DNA from: Saccharina japonica
Taxonomy: Eukaryota; Sar; Phaeophyceae; Laminariales; Laminariaceae
Length of the DNA stretch: 64,000 nt
Assembly (NCBI GenBank): GCA_008828725.1
Contig: MEHQ01003017.1
Location: forward strand, 1-64,000
Direction of reading: 5' to 3'
Shown here: positions 35,501-47,190 of the stretch, in pieces
Numbering within the stretch: position 1 is the stretch's first letter
Layout: the number at the start of each line of letters is the position of its first letter
Notes under the pieces: model-generated
What the model was told of the DNA's origin: nothing
Databases searched by the model: none
The model's input: only the letters and a program-made list of their open reading frames with translations
Translations under genes and position numbers: made by a program

Positions 35501-38500
35501 CAATGTGTCCACGTCATAAACGACCACCAGTCGCTTTGCCTGCAAAAACATTGAGCTTGCCAAGAGTGGGACAAGACCGACTCCACTATTTGGCTACTGC
35601 CGCTGCCGCTGCTACTGCTACTGCTACTGCTACTGCTACTGCTACTGCTACTGCTACTGCTACTGCTGCCGCCGCTACTGTTGCTGTTGCCGCTACTACT
35701 GCTTGCAATATTCAATAGCCCCACTTCCCGGCAAAATCGCTGAAACTACCAATACGTTAAAAAAAAAACTCCACCTTCTATTCGAAGCATCCTTGTGAGA
35801 TCAGACTCGTCTTCCTCCAACACATCCCCTTCTTCCCACCTCCCCGCAATGGAACGCCTTCCATGGCCCGTCTGTGTCCGTGGGGCCAGGAGATAGACTC
35901 CGAGGAAAACCTTTAACGCAACATTTGCGTACGGGGATGGGGACGCGGGGGGGGGGGGGTTGAGTTGCACAAGAAGGTGGCGAACCGCTCGAGCGCCCCC
36001 ACACGTTATTTGGATTGGTCGATTCATCTCTTTTGATTGGTTGATGTCTCTATTTGATTGTTTGATCCCTCTCTTTTGATTGGTCGACCCATCTCTTTTG
36101 ATTGGGAAATGCCTCTATTTGATTGGTTGATCCCTCTATTTTGTGTGGTCGATCCCTCTATTTTATGTGGTCGACCCATCTCTTTTGATTGGGTAATCCT
36201 TCTCTTTGATTGGTCGAGCTCTCTTGTTGATTGGTCGATCCATTTCTTTGATTGGCCGATCCCTCTCTTTGGTTGGTCGACGCCACTCTTTGATTGGTCA
36301 AAGTTGGTTGGCGGGTCGAGCAGGCGGCGGAGCACAAAGCGAGGGGTGTTCCAAACCGTGGCTGGCCTCACCACCAAGACGCCGAGCGCAAACCCCAGTC
36401 CACCCAGCAGCTTGAGCGAGCTGAACTCTTCGAAATAAAAGCCGCCGCCGATCACAGAGAAGAAGGTCCAGAACACCTGATGTTTCGTGCAGACGTTTGT
36501 TCACACGTTTTTTTAGATGTACGTCCGAAGACAACCACCGCCAGAGGCGGGGGCGGGGCGGTACGGTAGTATGCCTCAAGGCTTTAGAGACAGACAGACA
36601 GAAAGGCAGGCAGACAGAAAAACAGAAAATGAAGAACGCAGGAAGACAGCAAGGCAGAAACACAAGAAATAGGGGGCAAAACAAACGGAAAGAGGATAGA
36701 CAGACAGAGACAGCCGACAGAAAAACAGACACACGGAGGACCGTAAGACAGAAAGGCAGACATATATAACTACATAAATACAGACATACAAACAAAAATA
36801 AAGAGGACAGAAAGACATACATACAGACAGACAAGACAGACAGACAGACAGACAGACATACAAGACAGCAGTGTCCAAAGCTACTGTACCGACGGTCCAC
36901 CCTAGAACAAAAGCTACTGTACATACTGTGCATACTGCACATACAGGCCCAGTAGGCGATGGCAGTACGTACGAGTAGCAGCGCGTCACCTGCAAGGCGG
37001 GGATGATGAACAACCCGTGGAACATCGCCAGCGCCCTGTTCATCCGCATCAGCCAGAACACCGTCGTGCCGAGCCAGACGGCGATCACCAGGTACGTGAA
37101 CGACGACCCCTGCTTCCAAAACAATCGACGGCGAGGCAAGAGAGCGGTGAGTGCGTGCGCCGCGATGGCAAAAAGGCCACCCAACACAGCGAGCGACAAG
37201 ACACGGCCAGAACCATACCTATACAATACCATACCATACCATGCCATGAGAGGCGGGGTCGAGGCTGACCATATCGCCACACTTCTAGCAGACAAGCACC
37301 CACCAGCAACGTTCTTCATGCAGCGGAAGAGCTTCACAGTAAACCCGGCCCGCCAAAACTTCAGTTTTTTTCACGGGTCATGATCCCACCCTCGGGTCGG
37401 GTCAGGAATTTTTTGGATTCTCCCGGGTCGGGTCGGGTCGGGTCGGGTCGGGTCGGGTCGGGTCAGGAGGTTTTCACACTCTCACGGGTCGGGTCGGATC
37501 ACCCTTACCCGACACAACCCGACGCGACCCGCGAGGTTTGACCAGACCCGTGAACTATACCGACCCACCTCCTGCAGGATCATGTCCTTCAGCTGGTCCC
37601 GGTCCAATTTCTCGCTCTCGAAGCCGAACTCGAAACCAAACGCAATCTCGGGGTCGGGGACGTCCGATACCTTCCCCCTGAACACAAGCACGCCACGCCG
37701 GAATGGTTGAAAACACGCGCGGAAGGGAGGCCCCTAAGATGTTATAAAGAGTCCTCAAGATGGTTGTCTGTATACCAGCTCGTTGAACACCGAGGTAGCC
37801 CTTTTAGTTTGCATCTGAGAGACTGGAAATAAGGATCGCTCATGGAACGCAGTAGTAGGCCTTTCATGTTTGTACCTGAGAGGCTTCGAATAACCAGGGC
37901 CGTTCACGGGGTCGTGGTTCGATCCGCGGGCCGGATCAAGAGGCCTTAGAAGTTTCGCGGGTCGACTCGGGCCGGGCCGGGCCGGGCCGGGTCAGCAAGT
38001 CTTCAGATATATCGCGTCTGTTCCGGTTGGATTGGGTAACCAGACTGAACACCTAGCCAACCAATAATTGGTGGGCGAATTGTATTCAGGTGGTTGGTTT
38101 ACTTCGCCCCCTAACTAATAACTTATCGTCAAGACTAGCCCAATTATTAACGATTCGGCAACTTGAAGTAAAGTTGATTGGTATGATTCGCCACCCGACC
38201 AATAACTACCTGGCAATTCCAAACGACTAATACCTAGTCGGCGACTAATAGTCAACTGGTTGGTTTAATTGGCCATCCGACAAAATATACAGCCAACCAC
38301 GTAGTAACCAACTAAGTACCTTGCCAACTAATACCTAGTCGGCGACTTACAAGCAGTTGGCTGCACCCAACTCATATCTAGCCGTTGATTCCAGTCTAAC
38401 TAATAACTGGTCGCTCACTTTGAGTCAGTTGGCTTGTTTACTTTGCCACTCAACTATTGAAACTAGTCGCAAAGTTCATCCAACTCCCAACTCATAACTA

Positions 38501-41500
38501 TTAATAGTCGGAAAATTGTAGTCAATTGCTTGGTATGATTCGTTTGATTCGCCACCCGACTAATAACAAGGCTTCGACTCCAGCCCAACTAATGATAAGT
38601 CGGCAACAATAGCCATTTTATTGGTTTACTTTACCACCCCACCCATAACTAGCCAACTTAAGTACCTAGCCCACTAATGACCAATCAGCGACGTATAGTC
38701 AATTGGTTTGTTTCGTTGGCCGCCCGATCCATAACTAGCCGTCAAGTCCAGCCAACTTATAGCTAAGTCGGCGACTTTTTAGTCAGCCAATTCACAATCC
38801 TACGTACACAACAAGGGGTTCGTTCGTGTATTTACCTGAGTGGTAAGAAGTAGGGATGGTTCAGGGCCTCGTGGACCGAGAGACGGTCAGGGGGGTGGAA
38901 GACGAGCAGGCCGTCCAGGAGGCTTATGGCTTGCTCCGACGCCTTTGGGAAAAGGCCCGCGTACGGCACCTGTTGCCGCCCCCATGTATGCACACCCCGT
39001 ACCCCGACACACGAAAAAAAAACCGATACCGTAGATCACGGAGGCGTGGCATTAGGTCCAAAAAAATGATACTCAGATAGAAACAATTATAAGGGGGACA
39101 TATCATGATCTAGATCATCGATTCCTATTTCATGATCTACGGTAGGGAAGATATGTTCCTGATCTGTACCACTACTGCTGTGTCCCAAAGTATAAGGAAT
39201 TTCTTGATTAAATAGTAACATGCAAGCGTGCTTTATATTTCGGGACGGAGGTGTCTGGTTTTGCTCATGCTACCGGGTGGGAGCAGTGTAATTTTGTTAC
39301 ATAATCCTTGCATAATCTGGAAAATTGTTTCCTGGTTTGGATCCGTCCTATANGTTTAAAACCTTTGCTCCGCACAAGGGGAATTATCGTATCACGTAGT
39401 GTGTATATGGTAAGGCACCCATGAGGCAGTTACATAGTGCTCCCATTGCTGTCTCAGAAAGTGGCCACACCATAAACTCATTGAAGCTGTCATCCATATG
39501 CAAGTCCGCCTCACAAGCGGTTCTTAGGAGGATGCAGCTCACCCTTCATGCGACTCGCCCAACACCTCACGGCGCTTCGCGCTTTGTGCTAGCAATGTCT
39601 GCCTGGTCGGTGAAAACCCGACATGCTCCGTCCCGGCATTGTAGGGATCATCCATATGCAAGTCCGCCTCACAAGCGGTTCTTAGGAGGACGCAGCTCAC
39701 CCTCCAGTGCGACTCGCCCCAACGCCTCACGGACGCTTCGTGCTTGGTACTCGTAGCAATGTTTGCCTGGTCGGTGAAAATCCGACATGCTCCGTCCCGG
39801 CATTGTATATAAGGATGCGAGGGTCTATGGTCATACGACTACGGCCATGCATGAAAATGAAGTACCCCCCCCCTCCCCCTTCATGCGACTCGCCTAACAC
39901 TTAACACGGCGCTTCGTGCTTGGTGCTACGTAGCAATGTCTGCCTGGTCAGTGAAAACCCGACATGCTCTGTCCCGGCATTGTAGGGATGTGAGGGTATA
40001 TGGTCATACGACTACGGCCATGCATGACATGCGGCTAATGAGTACACCCCCCCCCCTCCCCCTGGTGGGTGAAAACCCGACGTGCTCAGTCCCGGGACTG
40101 TAGGGATGCGAGGGTCAATCGATCTATGGTCATACGACCGTGGCCATGTATGACATGTGGCTAATGAGTTCCACCCTAGGAGGCGGTCGGAACGAGGCGC
40201 AAAGCAACAGCAGTAGCTGCGGTCCATTTCAGGAATTAAACTACACGAGGCACAATGCCGCAAAAGCACAGAGGTAGCCAACACAACCAACAACCAGAAT
40301 CATCGCAGCAAGAAAAAATAGCATCAACAACGACGCAGGTACAATCAGCGGGCAGCACTCCCGTGACGACAACAACAACAACAACAACAACACAAAGCGA
40401 TGCCTTCCATGCCCACATAAACGCCCGCCACGCAAAAAAAAAAGCCCGCCCACGTCAATACAACGCCTGGCGTACGGCAAGACATCGGCATAATCGATTG
40501 GCGCATCCCGCAGGGTGAGCCTGAAAGCCGTCTAGCGGACTCAATAGCAATCCACCCATGGCAGCGCGCCTTCCCCCCAGGTGCTCCATCTCGAAAGGGA
40601 TGCGTGGTCAATGGTCACATGACTAAGGCGAGCAGCAAATGAGTACCCCCCCCTTATAACGTAATGAGCGCCCAAGTGTTGGAGGTGTCTCTATTAGGAG
40701 TAGGAACGGTGCTCCGTCTCGAAAGGGATGCGTGGTCAATGGTCACATGACTAAGGCAAGCAACAAATGAGTACCCCCCCCCCCTCTCCGCCCCCCCCCT
40801 CTCCTACCTGATGAGGGCTGAAGCACAGCGTGAGCGTGTTGCCCAATATTATGGTCCCTGTTCCGGCAATGACTCTTCTGGTCACCATCTCGTGCAAAAT
40901 AACCTGTTTCGAGTTTCAAAACCGTCACCACCACAACGCGACCAAGGCCAGAGAGAGAGAGAGCGTACGGGGCAACACGTCAACGCGTGCCGTCCATCTC
41001 CTTGCCGCGAGGCGGATGCGCCCCACGTTATCGTGCGCCGAATCGTGGCGATTACTACGTACATTCAAGCATACCACCCCAAATTTAGCCAGTAGCCAAT
41101 TTCCACGCCGCTTTTTGGAGATATATCCTGAAATTTGGCACACATGTTCTATGAACCCCTGCCGACCCGTTAATGGTTGGGTGTTGTCGTTGTAGTTTTT
41201 TTTTTTCCGCCATGTATTTTGGTTTTTGTTTTTTCGGGGAGATTTGGGTCTCTTGAGGGATCCCGAATTTTCGGGCACGAAAAAATAAATAAAAATCCTG
41301 AATCGTTCGGCAGGGTCATATAGAACACGTGTGCAAAGGTTCAGGTTTTATCTCTTAAAAACGGCGTGGAAATTGAAAATTTGGACCTTTGTTCGGTAAA
41401 ACGTGTAAATTCCGGCATCGCGTCGTAATTACTTATTTCAATAATCGTTTTTTGGCTTTAAGTATGGCTTAATATTGACCAAACGCAGTCATATCTTCGA

Positions 41501-44500
41501 ATATCTGCGTGAAACTTTGTACAACTATGCCTTGGGCCACCTGGAAGCGGCTCGTTCAGAAATATAAAATATTCATATAAAATATACATATTCCTACACA
41601 AACGTCTGACTATGATTTGCCTCTTTCAAGGCCTGAGATTGGTCGGGCCACATTTTCGGCGGTAGCATCAATCCGAGGCCTTGAAAAACAAAACTGGCGA
41701 TGCTATGCTCTTCCACTGTCCATGATGGTCAGTATAATACCAGCTATGTGATGTTTGAGTTGCTATTGCATGCGGCATTCGTGGCTGACGAAAGTTGGAG
41801 TGTTGTGCTTGAACCAGCTCGTATACGGTACTTGGTACTTGCGCCACGACTGCGATACTCTGTGGAGGGCTTCCCCCACCCCCCAAACGAAACGATGTAA
41901 TGCATATATAAATAAGTACCTCAACCGCTATAATACAGTACGCGACAGCACAAAGTACAGCAATAACTACAGCACTGAGTATACATTAACCCATTCATAT
42001 CTGCAAAACTTATCCGGCACTAATTCCAAGTAGTTTGTCTCCCAACATGTGGGACCAGTTCTTAAGGGGTTAAATGACTCTCGGAGTTAAGAAACTTCGG
42101 ATAGATATTTGTTCGAAAGGTAACTAAATAACAATTCACGACTGAAGTAGCGCAAGACAAACCCCGCCCCCATCAAGAATAGCTAAATAATCGAAGCGGT
42201 CTTTTTCTTCTCACCTTCCCGAATATGACGTTGGAGATGAACTGCACAGAACCCAGACTGGCCAACAAGCTCTGCGGCGCAAACCCAAAAGACGCGAAAT
42301 TCACCAGGCTCCCAGCAACCAAAAGAAAGGCCCCGATATACCACAACGCCTTAGTTTTCCACTCGAACTCTGCGCCCCCGCTCCCCCCCCGCCCCCCCGC
42401 CTCCTCGCTCCCAACCAGCGCCACCAGCTCGTCCGGATGGCTGCTCGCGGATCTCCGTCGCACGCCGCGGTGATCGTCCAAATCGCTCCCGTACCCCTGC
42501 CCAACATCGCCCTCGTTATCACTACAAATACCGGCGTTTCTGCTTCCTTCGCTCCTGCCGTACACCGGCCGGGAAGCAGCAGACGTCACACGCGCCGTTT
42601 TCCCCACAACTCGGTCATCCGAGCTGACACTGAACGCGGTGGCCGAAGAGGGGGACGCCGTTAACGACTCCTCCCTCATCCCCCCCGCGTCCTCCTCGAA
42701 CCCTCTCCCCGGGGAGCCCCTCGCCCTGCCGGGCGAGACCCTCCGCACTCTCTGGGGACGGCCTCCGCTCCCGTTGCGCCCTAGCATTGCCTCGTGTTCC
42801 CCGCAAGCTTGGGGGTCAGAACCCGGTTCCGTGTGGGAGTCCGTCGGCACGGCCGAATAGGGGGTCATTTCGACGGCGAGCTGATTTTTGGACTTGGAGC
42901 CGTTGAGCCTGGACCGATTGAGAAAGGAGCCTGCCAAGGTGCCCGCCAGGGTTTTCCCACGCGGAGAGGAGGCGGTTCCGTTGCTTCGCGCGGCGGTATC
43001 GGCTTCGCTGGGTGGTACCGGCGAGGATTTGTGGTTGGCGCTAGGCGCCTTGTGGTTGGAGCTCGGCCCCAGTTCCCCCTTTTCCATCTGTGGGATTTCA
43101 TGGTTGGCCAAATGGTAGATACCACGTACAGTGTGGTACACGTGGGACGCGGAAAATGACGTTTGGGGTTAGCGTTGATATTCATACTTTGTTGTAAGGG
43201 TTTGCTACAGTCTCCTGTTAGTCACAACCCAACAAAAAAACGCCAAAAAAAAGTCGTCCTGTTAAGGCAGAAGCGAGAAAAAAGGCGAAATTGCCTATTG
43301 TACTTCGAATAACACTATATTTTACTTCAATTTTGACACACTGCCCATATAAGAAGTTCCTGATAGTCTATAGGTGTTGCGCACAATATGCACCGACTAC
43401 TTATATGAAACGCTGCGACGGCAAATTAAATCTTGTTGGGCCCAATAGTTCTACGTCCGGCGGCGCCCCCTCACGAGCCAGGGGGGGGAGGAGGGTTCGG
43501 TTCCGCCCGCATTCTTTTGGGTATACACTATTATCAGGTACAAAACTACCTACTTCGTGTATACATAGACATACATAGATTTATCTTCTTTGGTTCAGAA
43601 GCTTTCCTCGGCATATCTTGGCACCTCACAGCCACTCTCAGCCTCTAATTGCCGAAGCAGAAGTTACTTGCCTTCCGGAGGTTCTTGGCTTTCTTTGTTT
43701 TCTCCTATTTTCGTTACTTGCTGCTTCCTGTTTCCTATGGTACCAGTTTTTACTTTGTCGGCGAGATCATGTTTCCCTTTTCTTCCGGTTTCGGGTTCCT
43801 GCGTGTACCCAGTGAGCACGACAGCGCGTGCGAGCCCGGCACTATCGCGGGTATGGGAGGGCGCTGGCCAGTAGAGGTGGGGTCAGAAGGAGCGCGGTCG
43901 CTTTTTCGTGGCTAGGCGTGGCGTCTCCATCGAGACACGAGGGGAGCATGAAGGTCCTTGCTGTTGCTGCTGCTGCAATGAATCCAGTATGTCCGACATT
44001 ATAATGATCGTTTTGTCTGTAATAAAAGAACATTTAAGCCAAGTTCAAGTGGTGCTTTATTTATCGAACAAACATTATATTTACAGAGGCATCAGCAACC
44101 TCGAGCGGGCGAACGAGAGCCACTGTGAGTACCGGGCTTCACGCGAGGTGGGCCACGGGGCTCACTGGGGCAGAGAGGCAGTAGAGCTCGACCCGGACCG
44201 AATCGATGGCGAGGTGATCGTGGGTGGGCGCGGAGCGTTTTGTTCGAGTACGAGTACGCAATGTACGTCTTTCTCAGTTTTGTGGATTTTTGTACAACTT
44301 GATTGACGCTCGTGCTATGCTGTGCTTTCTCTTTCATACTCTCTCTATATATAAAGATCGAAGGTACTACTACTACTGCTGTTGTTGTACTACCACACAT
44401 AACAGTCACGAAAAAGGCACAATTCACACCCCTAGCAGGCAGCGCAGCGCCGTCCTGCGAGCCATGTTGCTGTGCTTTCTCTTCCTTTCGAACATACAGC

Positions 44501-45858
44501 TTTGTTGTCCTGGAGTATGGAGATCTACTGTCGTATACTTTTGCAAGTCGCCTGTACGTTCGTTTGTTCTTTGTGTTTTTTGCTTTGTTTGTGGTGTACA
44601 ACTGCTGTCGCCGTACAGGTATGATAGTTGCTTTGCCACATACATGCCGCATACCAGTACTCATGCATTACAATACAGCAGTAGTAGACGGGTACTGTAC
44701 GTTCAGTTGCGTACAGCAATAAGTATTTCGTTGCATTGCACCATGAATCTCTTTGGCCTTTTCAAGTCGGTATTTATTTACACATAGTGGACTTCTTCTG
44801 CCCCTTTCCTTGCGCGAGCGTAGCGGGCGGCGTCAACCGCCCTCGGAGCGAAGCTTTGCTTTCTTTTAGCGATATGTTTTCGTGTTGTTCACCACTATCG
44901 TTTTTGTCCTGTATTTGCCGTCATACATATGGAGCTCTTGGCATTATCAAGTCGCCAGTTGCAGCTACAATAATATATGCTCCTCTTTTACCCTTTTCAC
45001 ATTTGGTTCTATTATTCCTTCCGCGAGCGTAGCGGGCGGCGTTAGCCGCCCGCGCAGCGGAGCCCTTGTATATCATACTGGTACCAGGCGCCTGGTATAA
45101 TACGATAGAACAGCAGTACTCTGCTGTAGTAATATGTAGAAACGCCTTGTTTTCATGTCGAACTACCTCCTCAAGTTGATGAGCATCAGAGAGGCAGCAG
45201 CCATGCTGACACAGCTGTAGCAGTGCCGGTAGTAGTGCACAGTAGTTCTCCCGCAACTCACCGCCATATCGCGACACCCCGTCCAATATTGCCAGTATTC
45301 AACGTACAGCAGTACCAGGTAGGTACGATGCATCTGTTGAAACTTCTCTAAATTCTACCGGAGGGTAACAGTTTGCCCAGCGAAAATCAGCAGTGCCTCT
45401 GCCCGTGTTTTTGTGTACTGCTGTACTTACTGCTTGTCGTCGATCCATCGACGCTTAGATAACTACGTCGCGCTATAGCTATCATAGCCCAAACATTGCG
45501 AGTGGCAGAGTCAGCTTTGTTAAATGTCACCAGGTACCTGGTAATCGGTATGGTACATACGCGTGACATCATAGCAGAGCACGATGATGTTGCATTTTCA
45601 TCGTGTGTTGGTGTGTCGGCGAGCGAGTCGAGCCCGATGCTACTGCCGTTGCTATATATGCTCGAAGCCGCGAACCGTAGCTCGTAGTATTTTACTGGGC
45701 CGCAACATCGACCCCTCTCGGTACCATAAACCATAAACCTCCTCGTGACTACAGTAGTATTAATATTAGGTCTATCGGCCATGACCACCGACGCCGACTG
45801 ATTGCTTTGCTTCACACTCGCATCATAAGCGTTGCACATCAGCAGCAGCAGCGGCAGC

Positions 45859-45908
<50 letters not shown>

Positions 45909-46161
45909 GCAGTAAGCAGCAACAGCAGGACCCACATAATACTCGTAGACACGTAACCACATAGACTAAAATAGGCAGGGCACATCAGGCCGGGTACTCG
46001 TAGGCGGGCACGACGTATATACTGCTGTAAACATGCGGCACTTTAGGAAGTAGTAGTGTAGTATTCACCTTGTGAGACAGCTTCATGAGGTTGGTGCCCA
46101 AGTTGATCGAGATGGAGCCTGATATATTGATCATAGCGCCAATCGCCCATTTCTGAACCAT
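32576..46161 (-). CDS. NIPA/DUF803-type magnesium transporter, multi-exon
   Basis: Membrane carrier of the DMT-like NIPA family, most members of which move Mg2+. Exons: 46161-46069, 43087-42215, 40903-40808, 37109-36990, 36476-36372, 35910-35775, 34547-34378, 33470-33346, 32879-32576 (stop TAA); every phase matches, giving about 673 residues. Family signatures in order: SISINLGTNLMKLSHK (TM1), ALWYIGAFLL and NFASFGFAPQSLLASLGSVQ (TM2-3), VILHEMVTRRVIAGT (TM4), WLMRMNRALAMFHGLFIIPA (TM5-6), VFWTFFSVIGGGFYFEEF and VFLGVYLLAPR (last helices). About 240 Ser/Gly/Arg-rich residues are inserted between TM1 and TM2, and a 230-residue hydrophilic tail ends in ATKKVFGRKP. The short loop usually present between TM4 and TM5 was not found. 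Two MAP-kinase exons lie in that intron. The start could be an upstream Met at 46236. Confidence 0.88.
33650..34377. repeat. AACGGTAACACC-type minisatellite in a NIPA intron
   Basis: About 0.7 kb of 6-18 bp units (AACGGTAACACCAACGGT and AACAGTAAC). It starts within about 20 bases of the donor of exon 34547-34378. Confidence 0.9.
35590..35700. repeat. TGCTAC hexanucleotide array in a NIPA intron
   Basis: Near-perfect (TGCTAC)n, preceded and followed by CCGC variants. Confidence 0.9.
36010..36300. repeat. TTTGATTGGTCGA repeat (about 20 bp unit)
   Basis: Thirteen or so units of TCTCTTTTGATTGGTCGACC and variants between NIPA exons 36476-36372 and 35910-35775. Confidence 0.88.
36588..36870. repeat. 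CAGA-rich microsatellite in a NIPA intron
   Basis: Purine-rich (CAGA)n with interruptions. It gives a long meaningless Cys/Leu/Ser-rich frame on the minus strand. Confidence 0.88.
37569..38969 (-). CDS. Two MAP-kinase C-terminal exons inside a NIPA intron
   Basis: Exon X (38969-38836) has acceptor CAG/GTGCCG and donor CAG/GTAAAT; exon Y (37677-37569) has acceptor CAG/GGGGAA and donor GAG/GTGGGT. Joined, they read through in frame: GLFPKASEQAISLLDGLLVF, HPPDRLSVHEALNHPYFLPL, then FGFEFGFESEKLDRDQLKDM and ILQE. The first part is kinase subdomain XI of MAPKs (LL..LLVF.P..R..V.EAL.HPYF), the second the MAPK C-terminal extension (F.FE...L.RD.LKD.I..E). X starts and Y ends in phase 0, and together they are 243 nt. 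No N-lobe, HRD or DFG segment was found in the window. They may be a partial nested copy, an alternative cassette of the transporter gene, or an assembly join. The family call is firm; the gene assignment is not. Confidence 0.75.
38040..38800. repeat. Degenerate CCAACTAATAACTAGTCGGC repeat
   Basis: About 0.75 kb of 40-60 bp diverged units with CCACCCGACTAATAAC and AGTCAATTGGTTGGT motifs, lying between the two kinase exons. Short relatives occur at 35150-35200 and 55905-56110. Confidence 0.75.
39098..39353. mobile_element. Family C repeat, truncated copy
   Basis: Carries ATCATGATCTAGATCATCGA, GGGAAGATATGTTCCTGATC and TACCGGGTGGGAGC, then stops at an undetermined base (N at about 39354) directly before the family A copy. 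The N may mark an assembly join. Confidence 0.5.
39358..40175 (+). repeat. Family A repeat, long copy with amplified 3' modules
   Basis: Shares the full 5' part with the copy at 13507, then repeats its 3' module (GGTCGGTGAAAACCCGACAT, TCCCGGCATTGTAGGGATG, GGTCTATGGTCATACGACTA) about four times. Several modules are separated by C-runs after GTAC. It lies in the NIPA intron between exon 40903-40808 and the kinase exons. Confidence 0.82.
40590..40800 (+). repeat. Family G repeat, two tandem copies ending in C-runs
   Basis: Two copies of TCGAAAGGGATGCGTGGTCA followed by ATGGTCACATGACTAAGGC and AAATGAGTACCCCCCC. An inverted relative is at 56520-56700. The second C-run ends at the donor side of NIPA exon 40903-40808. 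Confidence 0.75.
41986..42073. mobile_element. Short TTAA-flanked family D element, piggyBac-like ends
   Basis: Begins TTAACCCATTCATATC and ends AGTTCTTAAGGGGTTAA. TTAA flanks both sides, as at piggyBac-type insertions. A related single end, TTAACCCTTATAGGACTGGA, is at 12936, next to an N. Confidence 0.5.
45840..45908. repeat. CAG trinucleotide microsatellite
   Basis: (CAG)n with GCGG interruptions in the first NIPA intron, 160 bp from exon 46161-46069. Confidence 0.9.
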
Positions 46162-47190
46162 CGCGCCGCCTGCTCGCCGACAGCCGGCAACAGACGCAGG
46201 GGGACAAGGGGGGGGTATGATGAGTAGGGGTCGCATATATTAGTAGTAGGGACGGGGACTGCGTGTATATGATAGTCCTTGTGCGTGGGCAGTAGACACA
46301 GAGACACAGAGCTACAGCAGTAGCAACAGAGTAACTCATACTCTCATATCATACCTGGTATATTACCTGACACAGCTTACGAGTACAGCTCTACTCGAGC
46401 AAACACACCCCGGTCTCGCGCAACTCTGTTGTGCGTTTCGTGGTGAATGCTCGCGGTTTGCCAATTAATCTTCCTTGTGGAGGTAGGTGACAACTTGGAA
46501 CAGACAACGCCATCGCTTTTATGAGTACGTATCAGATTGGTTCACCCTCCGCAACCCCACCACAGCACCACAAACGAAGAGCTCGTCTACGTGTTTTGTC
46601 GGCGGGGGCAAAACCGACCACCAGAAACAGAGGGCCTTGTTTTTGCGCAACGGAAGAGAGCTACACCCTGCTACCGACGATACAACAGCATGGCAGCAAC
46701 AGCAGCTGCAGTGCACATTAGCGCAGTAACAAAGGACTACTACTGTTCCGTCGAACCGACCATCGGACTATCGTTTGAAACCCGAAAACAGACTCCTCCC
46801 AACGCCATCGCGGGGCCCCCAAACAACGACGAGACACGCCAACCAAACGAGAACTAGGAAAAACAGACGCGCAGGCCACATCACCTTCGCGGCGACGAAA
46901 GATATGTCTATTCCTGTAGACTACAGCAGTGTATGGGAGACGAGAGAGAGCTCCTCTCCTTCTTTTTTTCTTTTTTTGTGGTTCAGGGAGTTCCATTCCT
47001 CGAAAATATTTTTGCACCCGGGGGCACTTGCGCCCACGTTTTGCGCTCAAGCCCTCCTGCCACCCCCCAGGTCCAGCCAGCAGCAGCGCACTAACGGTTC
47101 AACAAGCGTCACCCACTGCATCACCAGCGGTCCGGCTGTGTCCAACTGAGTGCCCTGGGAAGTAGAGAGGAACGCCTTGGGTTGTAAAAA
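46162..47190. promoter_or_regulatory. Divergent promoter region between NIPA transporter and clathrin light chain
   Basis: The start codons at 46161 (minus) and 47191 (plus) diverge across about 1.03 kb. The stretch is not a repeat array, and its open frames are short and unrecognised. It should contain both 5' UTRs and promoters; no specific motif was identified. If the transporter starts at the Met at 46236, the gap shrinks to 0.95 kb. Confidence 0.45.

Noticed and set aside
36576..37337. 253-codon minus-strand frame with Cys/Leu/Ser runs
   Set aside because: Translation of a CAGA array. The real NIPA exon here (37109-36990) occupies only part of it.
44091..44131. Small plus-strand exon-like block (TTTACAG acceptor, GTGAGT donor)
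   Set aside because: It is 41 nt inside a NIPA intron on the opposite strand, with no family similarity and no partner exons.
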